DNA of 64,000 nt. Source: Nautilus pompilius. Its lineage: Eukaryota; Mollusca; Cephalopoda; Nautilida; Nautilidae. How positions within the stretch are numbered: position 1 is the stretch's first letter; each line of letters begins with the position of its first letter. Under the pieces are notes generated by a model. That model did no database searches, had not been told where the DNA came from, and saw only the letters and a list, made by a program, of their open reading frames with translations. A program made the position numbers and the translations under genes. Location: positions 489,333-553,332 of the forward strand of contig JACATO010001137.1 in the NCBI GenBank assembly GCA_018389105.1, written 5' to 3'. Below, one piece after another: positions 26,401 through 41,400 of the stretch.

Positions 26401-29400
26401 TTTAAGGGAACTGTTTCTAAAGAATTTATCTTTATCTAAAAATATGATGCTAAATTACACAATTAAGGGGTACAAAAATGTAAATCATTTTTTGAATATT
26501 CTTATGAGAATAACTAACTTCCTTTGCAGAATTGTCTCAAATTATTTAATGGAGCTAATAAAATAACTTCTTTCATTCTGAAGCAACTGTTCTGAAATGG
26601 ATGAAAGCTGTACAGAAAAGAGCAAATAATTTTAAAAAACATTTGACACTTGAAAACCCAAATCCAGTTTCATCTGATTTTCTGGTGAACAGTGTGACCC
26701 AAACATGTCAGGTGGATTGTTGTTAGGCAGATTTTTTTAGGCTTTTTATCGAGTCAAGCAAAAATGTAAGCAGTTTTTTTTTTTTCCTAAAATTTGCATA
26801 CATTGGTTTACTGACTCAGTAAAATCAACATGATTTAGTTTGTTTATAACATTTGCTTTTTCTTCAAAGAAATGTATAGGTGTAAACTTTATTTTTCTTT
26901 TTTAACTTAGATTTAGACAGTTAGTGGTAACTCTAAAAGATCTTAAAATGATCTTTAGAATATTCTATTATCTGTAGTTCTCATTATTTTATCATTCAAC
27001 TGTGGCTTCTGCTAAATGATAAATAAATGAAATGGGTAAAACAAACAAACAAACAAAAACTTGGCTGCGATTGTTGCTAGTATAGATACACTTATTCAAT
27101 GCACTTTTGCTTAATGATCCATCTTTCTTATGTTGTTGATGTTTTATTATCTTTTTTAGTTTCATTGCAAATGCAGAATTTGTTGCCAATTGTGGTTGAT
27201 AACTCTGGCATAAAGTATTAGTGTTTTGTTTGTTGTACTCTATGCTGTGGAAATTTGATCCTAATTGCTTGCACCACACCATATTTGCAGCCTTTTGATA
27301 GGGTTAATTTGTCATGCTCTTTTTCACAGTTTGAAGTGTTTGTTCTGTTGGCTTTAGACATCCAGGAGGCTTTATAACTGCTGTCTTTGCCAGGTTTTAA
27401 CCAATATCTCATTGCCCAGCCCCATTTCAAAATCTCTCAGTTTCCATAACCTGTTAGAAGCATGGCTATCTATGAGGTTTTATCTGGTGTGTACCTGTTA
27501 TAGCTTTAAATCATAAGTATATTATATAAATGAATTGGTCTATTTAAGACTTGGGCAGTGTCTGCTTATGTTTATATTCTGTCTGTTAAATTCTACGGTA
27601 TCAAAATATTTTTAAGTATATTGCACACAAATTAAAATGGCTCTCTCCAGATATGTCAGGCATACTTTTTTGTAGGACCATCTTCCCAGTAGGCAACCTC
27701 AAAGAAGCTCTGAAGCTACAGGAACAATGTTGCCTTTGCCACTTTTTCTGTTCCATTGTTATGCAATTTCATTGTTGTTGGATCATTGTGATCTGGCCAA
27801 ACAGTTAAATAAATGACTTTCATATTCTCTTGATTGCTACATAATGAAATTTAATGATTTATGTGTCACTTGTAATAACTTGGCATGCCACACACAAGGT
27901 TTGCCACCACAGCACTAGTTGATTTATGTATGAAATATGAATATTTCATTGATGAATCTACAATTATGTACACTGTGTGTATCTACCCTAATGATAGTTT
28001 AAAATAAATATCATACATAGTATGTGTGTTAATCTATGCTACATTCAATATGAAAAGATCTTTCTGTAATAATCATTGACATTAATATAAATATTTTTTT
28101 TTAAAAAAAGAATGGAATTGCTTATTGTCAGACCAAAACCTTGATTATATGAAGCTCAGGAGAGCTGTATCAGTGAGATATACTGTTTTAAAAAAATAGC
28201 AGAATGCTAGCTTTGTTGTCTTTTTTCTGCATTATAGAGTGCATTTGTAAATGAACAACAATTTTCAAACTTGAAATTCATAGTTTTGTATTATTTACAT
28301 AAAGAGAAAATGCTTGACTGACTTTTCTGCATGTACACTAGTTATAAATAATTGATAAAATATGCTTAATTTTTTCCTTATTAACTATGCTGCTCTTTTT
28401 AAAAGATTCTGTTTACCGAAAGGGACAACATGTATGTTGTTTTCACAGTCTAAAAAATTTATAAAATGTTTTTTGCATGATAAACCCAGTTACTATTCGT
28501 ATTTTAAAAAATGTCATTATTCACACCACATAACTGAGAAGCTATGTACGTATAAGTAAATGCAAATAAATTTTAAATATTAAAAAAAAACAACACTTTC
28601 TGTTTTCTTTGTTATAACAGTTGTAATAGTTTTTTTCAAACTATAATTAAAAACCATGTTTATTTCACTATTATAGCATGTAGCTACAAATATTATTTTG
28701 AATGAAAAAAATTGTAGCTGGACCTGCTTTAAAAAAATTATGAAAAATATGCTGTATATAGCTTCATTTAATTGGTGGGGTTGCAGTCAGAATTTCTAAC
28801 TAGGTTAGAATACATTTGTTAGGTGTTTCTGTTTTTTAATATTGACATTTTTAATAAAAATTTTTGATAACTTTTAATGTGAAAATTTGCATGTTTATTA
28901 ATAGGCAAGAAGAAAAAAAATGACATTGGTTATAACAGTTTTGGATGAACTATAATACATACATTAAGAAAAAAATTTGACATTTGTAAATCAACTATTT
29001 TGGTTTTTCTGCAGAGAGCTAATTTTTAGTTTACCTGCTGGAATTTGAAAAGATTATTATAGCAGGTTTACTTCATTGTATAATTGACAACTTTCTTGAG
29101 GAAAGTCAGTGTGTCCAACAATTTTAAGATTGCAACTCAGTAGACATCTGTTAAGCTGGTAGACAGCTGTACAGAGAGCAGATTGCCATGACTGGATGTT
29201 CAGGCATAAATAATGTCCAAGTAAGAAAGTTTATTGATTGTATTTTAGTATTATCCATTATGGATGAAACCATTAATCAAAAGATTTATATTCACTATAA
29301 AACAGGAAATAAGCTTCTTGTTGCTGCAGGTCAACATTCTGCTTACCAGTATGTGTTATTAATTTAAAATGCTTATGGTTATATCATATTCAGATATTAT

Positions 29401-32400
29401 TTTAAGCAAGCAACATGAATTAGAGAATGAATTTCAATGTTACATGCAGATATTTTATTATGCATTGCATCACTTATTTAAAAAATATAAGGAATTTGTT
29501 GATTGGCTGTTAATTTTTGTATCTTGTGCAGATGCTAACTAATGCATGATAAAATCCTGGAAAATGCAATACTGTTACCATCAAGCATTTTGGTGATAAT
29601 TTTTATAATTTATGAATATGTTTGAAAATGTTCACTTGCATGCATGAGTTTTAGACTAGATCAGGGGTCACCAAACATTTTTCACAGTGGGCCAGATAAC
29701 TGAAAGAATGAATGAGCGGGCCACATAATCATTCTGTTCAATACTTGCAAGCCAGAACGAAAGCTCTGGGAAAAAAGACGAAACACTAAATTTAGCATTC
29801 CATGTTAATCATGGGTGAGTGGCGTGCAATGCACAAAAAACAGACAACCAATATATTTATTTACTAAAAAGTTATCAAAGAAGGCGACATTAGCAAAAAT
29901 ATAGTTACATCAGACCTAGTGTGCACATATCCGAATCTTACAAACTAAGCAGCAAAAAAAAAGGTTAGTGAGATTTGTGAAACTGATGTTTGGCTTTCAA
30001 GATATCATCAATGTTTGGTTTGGAATTGCTGCATCCAATCAAGAGAATTGCTTTCAAATGTTCATCAGTCAATCTCGTTCGATGTGTTGACTTCACATAC
30101 TTCATTTTTGAAAATGTTTGCTCACAGACATAAGTTGTTCCAAACAATGATGCCATACCAGCGGCAAATTTCTTCAATTTCAGAAACTCAACATCGGGTA
30201 AGAAGCGGTAAAATTCAACAAGTTTTCCTTCTCTGTGCTTCTCTTTCAACAAGTCATTTGCTTGCAAATCAATGAGCTCCAACTGTAGTTCAACTGGCAC
30301 ATCATCAAGGTTACAATCAAACGGATTCTGGAACAGAAGAATGTCACTCTCAGTTCTGTCAAGATCTGAAAATCTCTCCAAAAAATGCTTCTTCAAGTCA
30401 CGAATAATCTTTTTAGAAAAATCGAGGTTGACATCTTCAGCAATTGTAGCGCAAAACTCTTTGAAACAGTGAAAATGAGAGAAGTTTTCTCCTTCCAGTT
30501 GTGCTTCAAACAATGACAGCTTTCTCCGAAATCCTTTGATGATTCTGTAGAGATCACAGATGAGGTTATCCTTTCCCTGAAGTTTCAAGTTCAGTTCATT
30601 CATGTGGGATGTAATGTCGACCAAAAATGACAACTTTGACAGCCAGGTAGGATCTGACAGCTATGGATCAGCTCTATCTTTTTCAGTGAGAAAAACATCT
30701 ATTTCGTTTCAGAGCTTGTAAAAACAAAACAGGACTTTACCGCAGCTGAGCCACCTCACTGCTGTGTGATAAGGCAAGTCACAGAAATCAGAATCAATTT
30801 CTTCAAGAAAAGCCTGGAACTGACGTTGATTGAGTGCATGTCTCCGAATGAAGTTCACAGCAGAAACGACTGGTTTCAGTACACAAGAAATATCCAAGTC
30901 TTTCCCACAGAGTGCTTGCTGATGTATGATGCAGTGTATGAACAGAGCGCCTGGAATTTGCAAATCTTCCAACTGAGTCCTGATCTGCCCGACCAGACCC
31001 TTCCTCATTCCAGCCATGTTTTTTCCTCCATCAACTGTAACATCTCGAAGCTGATTCCACTGAAGGTTATAGTCTTGCAAAGTTTTCTGCACTTCCATGA
31101 AAATGTCTTTTCCAGTTTTTGTTCCATGCATGCAGCAAACGGATGCCAACTCTTCCGTTATCTGAAAGTCCAAATCGACACCACGAATGAACACAAGAAG
31201 TTGTGACGTACTCGAGAGATCAGTAGACTCATCCAGCGCCAGAGAATACCACAACAAGTTCCTAGCTTTCTCGCGTATCTGTAGCACTATGTTCTCTCCA
31301 AGTTCTTCTGTTCTCCGCACAACTGAACTTGCCGAAAGGCTGATACTTCCAAACAAATCGGCTTTCTCAGGACACAAGTCATTTGCTGCTTCCATCATAC
31401 ACTCTTTGATGAAGTTGCCATCAGTAAACGGTTTTCCTCGCTCTGCCAACTTATGCACTATTTTGTAACTTGTACGAGTGACAGATTCATTTTCAGCAAA
31501 CTTTCTCGTGAAGAGATTTCTTTGAGTTTCTAAACCACGTTTCATGGACTCATATTTCTCAGAGCGTAACTTTCCAGAAAACTTTGAATATGTTGATAGA
31601 TGTTTTGTTTAATAGCGACGCCGAAGATTGTACTCTTTCAAAACGGCAACACTTTTGCTGCATACCACGCAACTAGCTATCTGGTCCTTTGTTTCCACAA
31701 AGAAGTACTTTACTCCCCATTCTTCATTGAAAACGCGACACTCGAGTTCCACTTTTCTTTTCTTAGTAGCCATAATAAAGGGTGGAGAAAACAGCCTAGA
31801 GACCAGCTCGATTAACACCTTGACAGGGGAATTTTTCTGAGCCTTCTTGCCCATGATGTGTCATTTATCCATGAAAAAATTAAAAAATTGTATTTCACAA
31901 CATCTCGTGTTCCATCTGTTTTATCACGCAAATGCAAGTACCGTCGGCGGGCCTGATGAACTGACGTCGCGGGCCATAGTTTGGTGACCCCTGGACTAGA
32001 TGATTAAAAATAATGTAAAGCATCTTATAAAAATATACTTTTTAATAGTTAGATTGTGTCATTTATTTCTGTAATATAATCTGCTATTGGAGTGTATATT
32101 AATTTGATTTCTGATGACTTAACTACTTGAGGTTTCCCTTCTTTTAGCCATGCAGTTTACATAAGTGAAAATGGGTTAAAGTAGTGTTTACAATAGGCTA
32201 TTTTGTTATGTTGAATAGTTTCCCACTAATCTATCTTTTTTTCTTCAAGCTAGGCACATGGTAATCACTAAAATTCAAGTATCTGTCTGTATAATTGTGT
32301 ATTTTCTTAAACAGACATTGTAATTTTCTAAGTTCTAAAATTTAGCATTTGTGGAAAAGGTAATTTTTTGGCAGCAGTTTCATTTAGTGAAAGGAAGATT

Positions 32401-35400
32401 AAGAGGCTGATATTGGCATGTTTGTGCATGTGTGTGTGCTTGCTTGTTTTGTAGGAAATAGGAAAGTTAACTTGTAGAGTATTGACTTGAGTTAGTTGAA
32501 ACTAAAATTCATTTGGCTTCTCCAGTCACCAGTATTGTCATTATTGTAAAAAAAAAAAAAGCAATTATTACCATTAAAATTGACATTTTTAAACATTGTC
32601 TTATCTCACTGCTAAAGATGTTCTGCCACTTGGCACCTGAACAACCAGAGCAAATAATGCATTTTCCTTAATCAAATTTTAACTATGAGAAATCTGTGGA
32701 CCACAGATTTTGTATCTCTAGCCTTTTTTTGTATGTTATGCTCATTTTTTTTAGCAAAGGTTTGAAACTAATTCTTAGTAGTAGATTTCTTGGATTAGAA
32801 AATTTTTTGGTTTGTACTTCTGAGATGCTGAAATATTTAAAATTTGTTTCATTGTAGACATGGTTTAGAATTAAAATATTTTATTATTACTTTACCATTT
32901 AGAAAATGCAGTACTGGTATGAAGGTCAGATTAGCCATGGTGTGGTTGAGAATCTAAGTACTATTCTCTCTTTTTAAATGAATCTTTTCTTCTAAATACC
33001 TAGAAATAAGTCTCAATATTCTGTTAATAAACATCCAACAATAAAATTTTAGAAAACTAAGATGTTTTTTTTAAAGAAGAAATAGATCTCTTCATTCAGT
33101 TTGTTTTGTTTGTGCAGCACAGTAAAAAACAAACTGATTTTTTTTAATGCACAAAAAAATCTCAATTAGCAAATAAGCTTACCCTTTTGTTTCTGTAGTT
33201 TGTATAGAAAAAGAAGAGATTCAATACCAGAACAAAATAACAAAAACAAATGGAACTAAGTATAAACCAAGAGAGATATTATATGCTAAATCTCTATAAA
33301 GGATTGTCTAGTGTTTTTGTTTGATTGCTTTGTTGTTTTTATTCTGTTTGATCCTCTTTTCTTTGGTTGAGGAAGTAATCATTTATGCATTTTTTTATGA
33401 TTTCTGCAAAAAATTTAAACTGTGGCTTACCAGGAAAATATAGTATTAGATTTTATTGTTAAAATTTATAATTAAAGCTGTCATATACTTTCTTTTCTTA
33501 ACTAAATGGATGCATTTTTTCTGCTCTTTTTGACAGAAAGCAAAAAGAGCTTGAGGAAAAACTAATTGAAGAGGAGGTTGCTCGAAGAGTTGAAGAATTG
33601 GTTGCCAAAAGAGTTGAAGGGGAACTTGAGAAACGTAAAGATGAAATTGAGGCTGAAGTAATGCGCCGGGTAGAAGCTGCCAAGCAGATAATGGAAAAAC
33701 AGATGCTAGAGGAATTAGAAAGACAGCGCCAAGCTGAATTGGAATCAAAACGGTTGAAAGAGGTACTGGAAACTTTCAGCTTGTGCGTTAGGGTTCTCTT
33801 GGCATGTCTTTTTTAATGCTGCCAGAGTTGTTTATTATTTTCTTTTCTTGTTATATGTACTAATATTTTTTATAACCCTTAGCATGTCAGGACTGGCTTG
33901 TTATTACTAAAGAATAAAATTAAAACAGGTACATAGAGAGTTCGTTTTTAAACTTAATAATTTCTCAGTCCTGGTATAACTATGTGAATGGTTTTCCAAA
34001 TATTCTAGCAAGTATTCATACACAGGGTGAAAAATACAGATAGATTATTAAATTTTACACTATAAAAATGTGTCTCAAACTTTTGAGTAATATTTTCCCA
34101 AAATTATCAAGACCCTCAAATAAACAAGTATCTGCATCGCTTTGACACATTGGATAGTTTTATTACCTGGAATAGGGCAAAACTTAGTGACATCAGAACA
34201 TTTAGGAGTAGCATCTTGGACACTTGTGTCAGGAAATGACATTGATTTTTTAAAAAATTGACTGGAAAATATTAATGAATTTTACTTAATTTTATCTTGA
34301 TCCAATATTTAATAAACAAACAATGTTCATGGAGTTGAGATATGCTATCTTTTGCATTTTTTAAAAATTATTATTTATAATAATCTTTATTTTGTAGTGG
34401 CATACAATTTTCCAAGTAAATTATAACAACAGTTTGTTTTTTTAATGGTATTACTAGTCCTGTTTTAATATTAAGACTTATAATTAGTTATATTTATAAA
34501 TATTTATTAACAGGCTCTAGCATACTCAGTTATTCTACTATATTACATTTACTTCTAATTTGCAATTTTCTTCTTTGCTTGCTTTTCATGATATATTAGC
34601 AGATTAGTAGTCATGAAATGTTTGGGTCATCTCTTATGTTTGCTGTTAGGAAGTCTTTGTTGAGAATTTTTTTCACTTGTAATAATTAACAATATTTCAA
34701 AAAATGCAAAAGTAAATTGAGCAGAAGTAAAGAATCTTTCATATTTAATGTAGTTGGTTAAAATTTAAAACAAAAAGTGAAATACTGTATGTATATTTAA
34801 GTTTATGACAACTACATGCATCTAATTGTATACCTTTTCATAGCTAAAAATAAGGTCTTTTTTACTTTTGCAAAGTTTTCAAATACTTTTTAATCTTGTT
34901 TTATCATGTACAATGTGCAGTTTTAAATTTATTTGAAATTTTGTTTGGGAAGTAACTAGAACTTTAGCTAGTTACATAAATGTTCCTATAGGAAATAATA
35001 AAAAAAGTGGTTTTCATTTATTGTAGATAAAAAGAATTTTAATACAGAAATTTTTCAATCAAACTCTTGCACATTTTTGGTTATCTTGACAAATATATGA
35101 TTTATTAGATGCAAAATAACCTTTTGTTTGTGTTTGTGTTGCATACTTATGTGATGCAGATAAGTCCAAATATTTTAAAAGTCAGAAGATGAGACTTTTC
35201 AACTATATTTTGAGGCATGTAGATAAGTTGAAATTGGGTTTATATCTATATCCCTGCCCAAAATGCATGCTAACATTGTACTATTAAAAAAAAGGGGGGC
35301 AATTCCTGGCCAAATATAAGAAAATCTATTTACTAGTAACTCCAGAAAGTAATTTTATTGTAATTGCTTTAGTTATTGGTTAAATGCTATAGGAATGTGA

Positions 35401-38400
35401 TATCACAGCTTGGTTTTCTTGTTTCTGCTTTCAGTTTAATAAACGGCAATTTTTTCCTAATTTTACATTTGATAAAATCATTAGATGTATTCTTCATTTT
35501 TAGTGGTAGTTTTTTTCTGTGAACTTTTAAAAGCCTGTTTATAAAACATCTTAAGTAGTTTTGATAAAATGAACTTGGACAATTAAAAAAAATAAAAATA
35601 AATATTTAAAACCTTACTATAGCTGCTATCACACAAGAAATTTTAGCCTTGTTTTCTATTTTTTGTATAGTCTAATGTTTATTTTTACACTTGAATACAG
35701 TCATGTGTTTGTTGTTTGCATTTGGAAAGAAAGATGTGAACTAATAAAGAAATTGAATAAAATAAAACCAGCTGTATTGTTTCACCTCATAGAGAAATCT
35801 TGGAAACTATTATCTTTGCTATAGCATATTTTTAAAAATAAATCTAATTTTAATGAGACAACAGGTCCTTGGTGTAAGATCTATATATTTTCTCTTTTTT
35901 TTAAAAAGTAATATTTTATACTAAATAAACAGTTTAACCTGACCTGCTAAGGGTATAACATTGTTCTCTTGGATTAAATTTAGCTTAATATTGAATAAAT
36001 GTGTTTTCTGTTCACAGAACATACTTGTGAAACAAAACATTGTTTAATATATTTTGATTAAATTGATGCCAATAAAAGTGCTTGCAGATACAGCACTATA
36101 AAGTCCTCCTCTTTTAAAAATTGGCAAGTAAGTAAATATTTTAAATAGAAGAATCTCACCCACCTAATGAGACAAGCTTGCTTCCTGTGATATAGTGTTT
36201 TGTGTACAGATGTCTGAGATTCAGTACAGGGTAAAATGATCCACTCCCTGGGCTAAGACACGCCAAGGGAATCCCCCCTCCCAGATACCAAAAATATTAT
36301 ATTAGTCATCATTTTATTAAATATTGACATTTTTTTTAAAATCTTTTATTCTATTTTTTTTTACATAGTTTTAGAGGGTTATTTATTTTTCCTTTTAAAT
36401 TATTTTACTTTTTGATTTTTTTTTAGTTAAATAGTTTGGTGTCTGATGGTAGGTTATCTCCCTTTAAAAAACTTAATTTAATCATCAGTTCTGTAAAGTG
36501 GATCACAACTAATTTTCATCATTTTTTTTAACTTCTTTTCATATGGCCAAACATTTTCTTCCCAAGTTTCTTGTAGGTTGGCTGTGATTAAAGAAAACGA
36601 GAATTGCATAACACTCAGGATTAAAAGCAAGTATAGTAGACTTTATGCTGGTGTTTTCATGTTACATCTTTATCTTCAATTTTTTTTTTTTTTGGCTCTT
36701 TTTTATTTTTTTCTTTTATGGCTGCCTCCCTCAGGGGGTCTGGCTAAAAGACATAATGGGTGGGGCATAGGGGTGGGGCTGATGTCCTTTTTTTTTTTTA
36801 AAAATGAAACTACAGAAGCTGTGAAGTGAAGAGTTCAAGATGAAGAATTCCAGGAAGGACTTTAGTCATATCTACGTATCTACCTACCATTGTGGTATGT
36901 AAACATACACTTTTCTATTATAGACATATCTTCAGTTAATTGTGAGAGTAACAAATATTTATTGGGTTTAATATTACTTTCTAAGTATCTCCTGAGAATT
37001 GCCTGTAGTTTGTCTTAATGTGCACTATTTACAGCTTTGAAAATCAACCTATGGGTGGGTGGGTAGTTTTATGTCTGAATAGCAGTCAAGGTGAGTTTTA
37101 AAGGCCACTAGCTGATATCTATGCATTTTCAGAATAGTACTATTTTAAAAGCAGCAACTATAACATAACCTATTCACTTAAATAGGTAATCTGAGGACAG
37201 TCTAAGTACTTACTCCAAAAAATTAATCATTTGCTCATGACATCACCTGATATAGGTAATGCCAGGAACGGGAACTTGGCATCAAGGTTTGTGTAATAGT
37301 GCATGAAATATCTGTCATGCATTGTTGAAGAAACTGAAATGTCCAGTTTATGGAGTGTAATGAGGGGCGCGGATTTGATTGCAAGTTGATGCATCTCTTT
37401 TTCATTATCAAAGATTAGAGAGACTTTGTATGAAAACTGATAAATGTCTTTTTAGGAGGAGGAACGAAAGCAGCGAGAAGAGCTTGAACAAATAATGAAA
37501 GATAATAATAAAAAGATTGAAGATGCTCAAAGAAAATTAGTAAGTACAGGTTTTAAAATTTTACTATTTTTTTGCCTTTGTTCAATTAATAACCAATATT
37601 TTAATAGGAGATTGTTAGAACATTAGTACATTATAAAGTGTTTTTATCAGTATTAAAATCTTTAAATAAGATTTTAGTAGAAGTTTTGTAAACTCAATAA
37701 TTACACTTTGTGTGTATTTATCCTGTGCTCAGGTACCCACCTACTTAACCATTTACATTTTAAGCATTTTTTAAAAACAATTCTTACATGAATTTCATTT
37801 TAGATTTAATTTTAGAACTTGTACTTAAAAAAAAGATGTGCAAGACATGTTAGTTATTGCATTAACAACATAATTTTTTAGTAATAATGTATTTGTAGAA
37901 ATATGAGTTATTTTTGATTTTGTCATCACTATTATTGGTAAAAAAAAACTGACTAATAAACCATATAATATATTCATGGTATTTTATACACAGATCTTGA
38001 TAAGAAATCCATTTTCAAAATCACATCTTCCAGCTATAATGTACATATTCTAAGCTTAAACTTTTACTAAATGTAAGAATGTCTGTTTTATTTAATTGAT
38101 CTGGTGTTTGGCTACTGGATTCCAAGTTTGATTTTTGCAGGAAAGCAGCTCAGTTTGGTGTACTTCTCTGGCATGGGTTTTCATTCTTCACCACCAAGCC
38201 ACGTGGATTTTCTTCCACAAATGAAGAGTTCTAGTAGGTACTTTCACTTGTGGCCTCTCATGCTGAATAGTCTCAGGGAAGTATATGAAGAGGCTGGAGG
38301 TCACTAGGATGAAGTTATAAAAATATTTATAAAGATGATAAAATTATCTTTGCATTAGAAAATCCATATTACTCTGTTGTAATTTATTATGCAGATTCTT

Positions 38401-41400
38401 TTATCATCTTAATTCATAATCTTGCTATGAATTCAAATGCTAAAGTAACAAATTATTTTTAAAAAAAATTGTAGCTTAACTTTATCTATTACACAACAGA
38501 TATTTTGAGATTAGATATTTTCTTTTTATTAGGTGGAAACAACAGAATTATGGATCTTTAAAGTAATTGAAACTAGTTTTTTGTTAGAGTTGAATTTTTC
38601 TCAGTTGTACTTTTGAACAAGAAAGTTTATCATTTAGTTGATCAACTAGAAATTTTAACTTCATAACAACCTGATAGATTGCCTAATTTACTTGTACAGA
38701 AGCAGCATTTTTTCCTTTTAAAAATTGTATTTTCCAATTACCAGCTATGTGTATAAAATTTTTTTTTTTTTTAAATTAGTAACCATGTCTTTAAAAAAAA
38801 AGTTTTTTCACAATACAGTGTATGGGATTTATGGAATTGAAATACCTAGATAATGTAGTTTTTGATTTAGATTATATTTAAAATATTTTCAAAAAATTGT
38901 AATTTTTTTTGCTTGTAATAGCTTGTGAAAATTTTTCAAGTCCCATTTATTTTAGTCCCTTTCATGAAAATTGCTAGAAATTGCCCTATTTGAGAGATGT
39001 GCAAGTCAGCCAAAAACAGTCTAGTATTGGTGAGTCATTTACTGATCACTTTTGTATATATTTAGTTGCTTTATCTTCTTGCTACATGATGAAATTGACA
39101 CAAATCTTTTTTTATGCTGATGTGGAGGTGTCATGTGTGTATGCCTCAGAGATTTCATAATCTAGCTCAGGGTTTCTCAAACATTTTTGGGCTATGGCCA
39201 CCTTTTTTAAGCCACTTAAACCATGGTTCCTCTAAAGTCTAAATAAGAAAATAAAAGACATAGCATGATGTGTAATTGGGGGTTGCCAAACTTTAATATA
39301 CTTATATGTACTGTTGTTGATTCAACATCCAGGAAGTTTGTTGCTTACTGTAACAATATTACTCAAAGTAATTCAAAAGAAACCATCCAAAGAACTGAAC
39401 TGGGGCCTATTATTAACTGTCATTTACTTTGAAAATGTACTAACATTTCAATACCAAAAAGGAAATCATATGCTTGACATTGAAAATTTGTGTGCTCCTT
39501 ACCACCAATGGCCTAATTGCTTTGTGTGGCTTCCCAGATATGTAATGTGGCCCACTAATGGGCCTTATGGCTTACTTTGTGCTGATCAGACAGCAGTGGA
39601 GAGACATAAAGGAATGTGTCAAAGATGGAGAGTGGCAACAATGGTGAGGTCTCAAATGGAATCTGTGTAATCGGCAGCCAATCAATCTGCCATCATTTTT
39701 GCAGTCTATCTGGAAGATTGATGCCACTGTGATGTGAAGCCACTGGATGACTTCTATGAGCTGATATCATAAGACTTCTGCCATCACATGGTTGAGTAGA
39801 GTAACTGCTATACCATACAGAGGAAGGCAGGTAGAGCTGACTACCCCTGGACAAACGCCAAAAGGGAGGAGATGAAACTGTTGTATTTAAACATAACTAT
39901 TGGTCTTTAATAGACTTGGTGTCAGAAGTAATGACAATAAGTAAATTCAAGAAACTGAATCTGTAGTTATACTCCTAAGATAATAGTTGGGTAATTTTAC
40001 TCTACATTTTTGATTTTATGAACTATAAATTAAACATGTTAATAAATAATTTTAATCAGATAGATATATTTTAAACAGCCATCTTGAATTAGTCTGAATG
40101 TTTTTCATGTAAAATATTGAATTTTCTGATAAGGAAAGGGTTAAAACTGGATTTATTGCTGTTATGTTTACTGTAAATTTAAATACTTAAAACATTTTTT
40201 TGTTTTGTTTATAGGCTGATATTTTACCTAATTTTTTTTATCTTAAACTATGCAAAAATGATCATATTGTTGAACTAGTCTTGAAAAAAAAATACAGCTG
40301 TATCAAATTAAAAGGTGATATTTTTAAACACATATTTGTCTTTGGAAAATTCTCACAGATTCAGCATTTGTTATATAGCTTGATAATAGTAAAACTAATA
40401 TAAACATCAATCTGCAACAGATAGTACATAAATCTCTGTAGATAAACAATATTTTATAGACAATCTTTTTGTTATATTTCCATTTGTTGAAGTTAACTTA
40501 TTTACTGTATATCGACAAGGGCTAGAAGTTGGTAGTAATTAGTAATCATTTATTTTGTATGTTCTTTCTCATTTAAAGTGCTTTGGATGATTTTGTTGTT
40601 TTTAATTACTTAAAAGTATTAATTTATTCTTGGTTATTAGATTTATTGACTATTTGGCAATCCCATTAGAACCAAAAAGTTAGAAAGTAAATGTAATGAA
40701 AACAACAAAAACAATATTTTTAAATCATACTCTTGTTGATTATGTATAAGGAACTAACTTTAACTTAACTTACCAGTCTCTAAAGTTAATAAAATCATTT
40801 AAACTATTTTATGTATTAATTAAACAAGAGTTAAATAATCAACAAAACACTGAAATACATTAATAATCAACATGTCTAATAAAACAAGTTGTACTCTAAT
40901 TGACAAATGGAAAAAAAAATTTCATTTTGGATTACTGAAAAAATTCTGTAAATAATGAGATGTGATTATCACAAACTTGCTAATCAGTTTGAAAAATTCT
41001 GTTGCCATTGCAAGCAGTTAGTTTTCCTAAGTTTTTGCAAAGTTGCATGAGAATGTTTAAGTTGTTGTTTGAATGTATTTTACTTTACAAATCACCATGA
41101 CTTCCTGAATTTAGAAATTAACTAAAATTGGATAAAATATAAATCTCATCAAAACTGCTGTTTTGAGGTTGTTTGAAGATATTTTTTCTGAATTATACAT
41201 GTATATTAATATAAAATTCTAGCAAAATTTAAACTGTTAGGCAGCTGGTTTGATGAATTATATAACTGGCTGGCCAAAAAATTAAGGAGAGCACAGACAG
41301 TGTAATAAGTCCCTGTTTGTCTGTCTTGTATGCAAACTTGTGTGGTTGCATCCATTTGGCTCTTCTCATGTTGGTCATCATGACCATTATCATTGTCCTT

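Noticed and set aside
26992-27430. Two overlapping minus-strand open frames in ARGLU1 intron 2
   Set aside because: They are slightly protein-like, but I could find no family motif or element ends; they are not called.
30015-31468. Plus-strand open frames over the hAT element
   Set aside because: They are shadows of the minus-strand transposase, which carries all the family motifs.
25201-33536. Poison exon in ARGLU1 intron 2, as known in vertebrates
   Set aside because: I looked for a strong acceptor/donor pair enclosing a short exon and found none convincing by eye. RNA data would be needed.
33446-33748. Minus-strand frames over ARGLU1 exon 3
   Set aside because: They are shadows of the conserved coiled-coil exon on the plus strand.
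39314-39670. 118-codon plus-strand open frame in ARGLU1 intron 4
   Set aside because: It has no recognisable domain and no splice signals in phase with ARGLU1, and it lies beside a hAT-like end, so it is probably repeat sequence.
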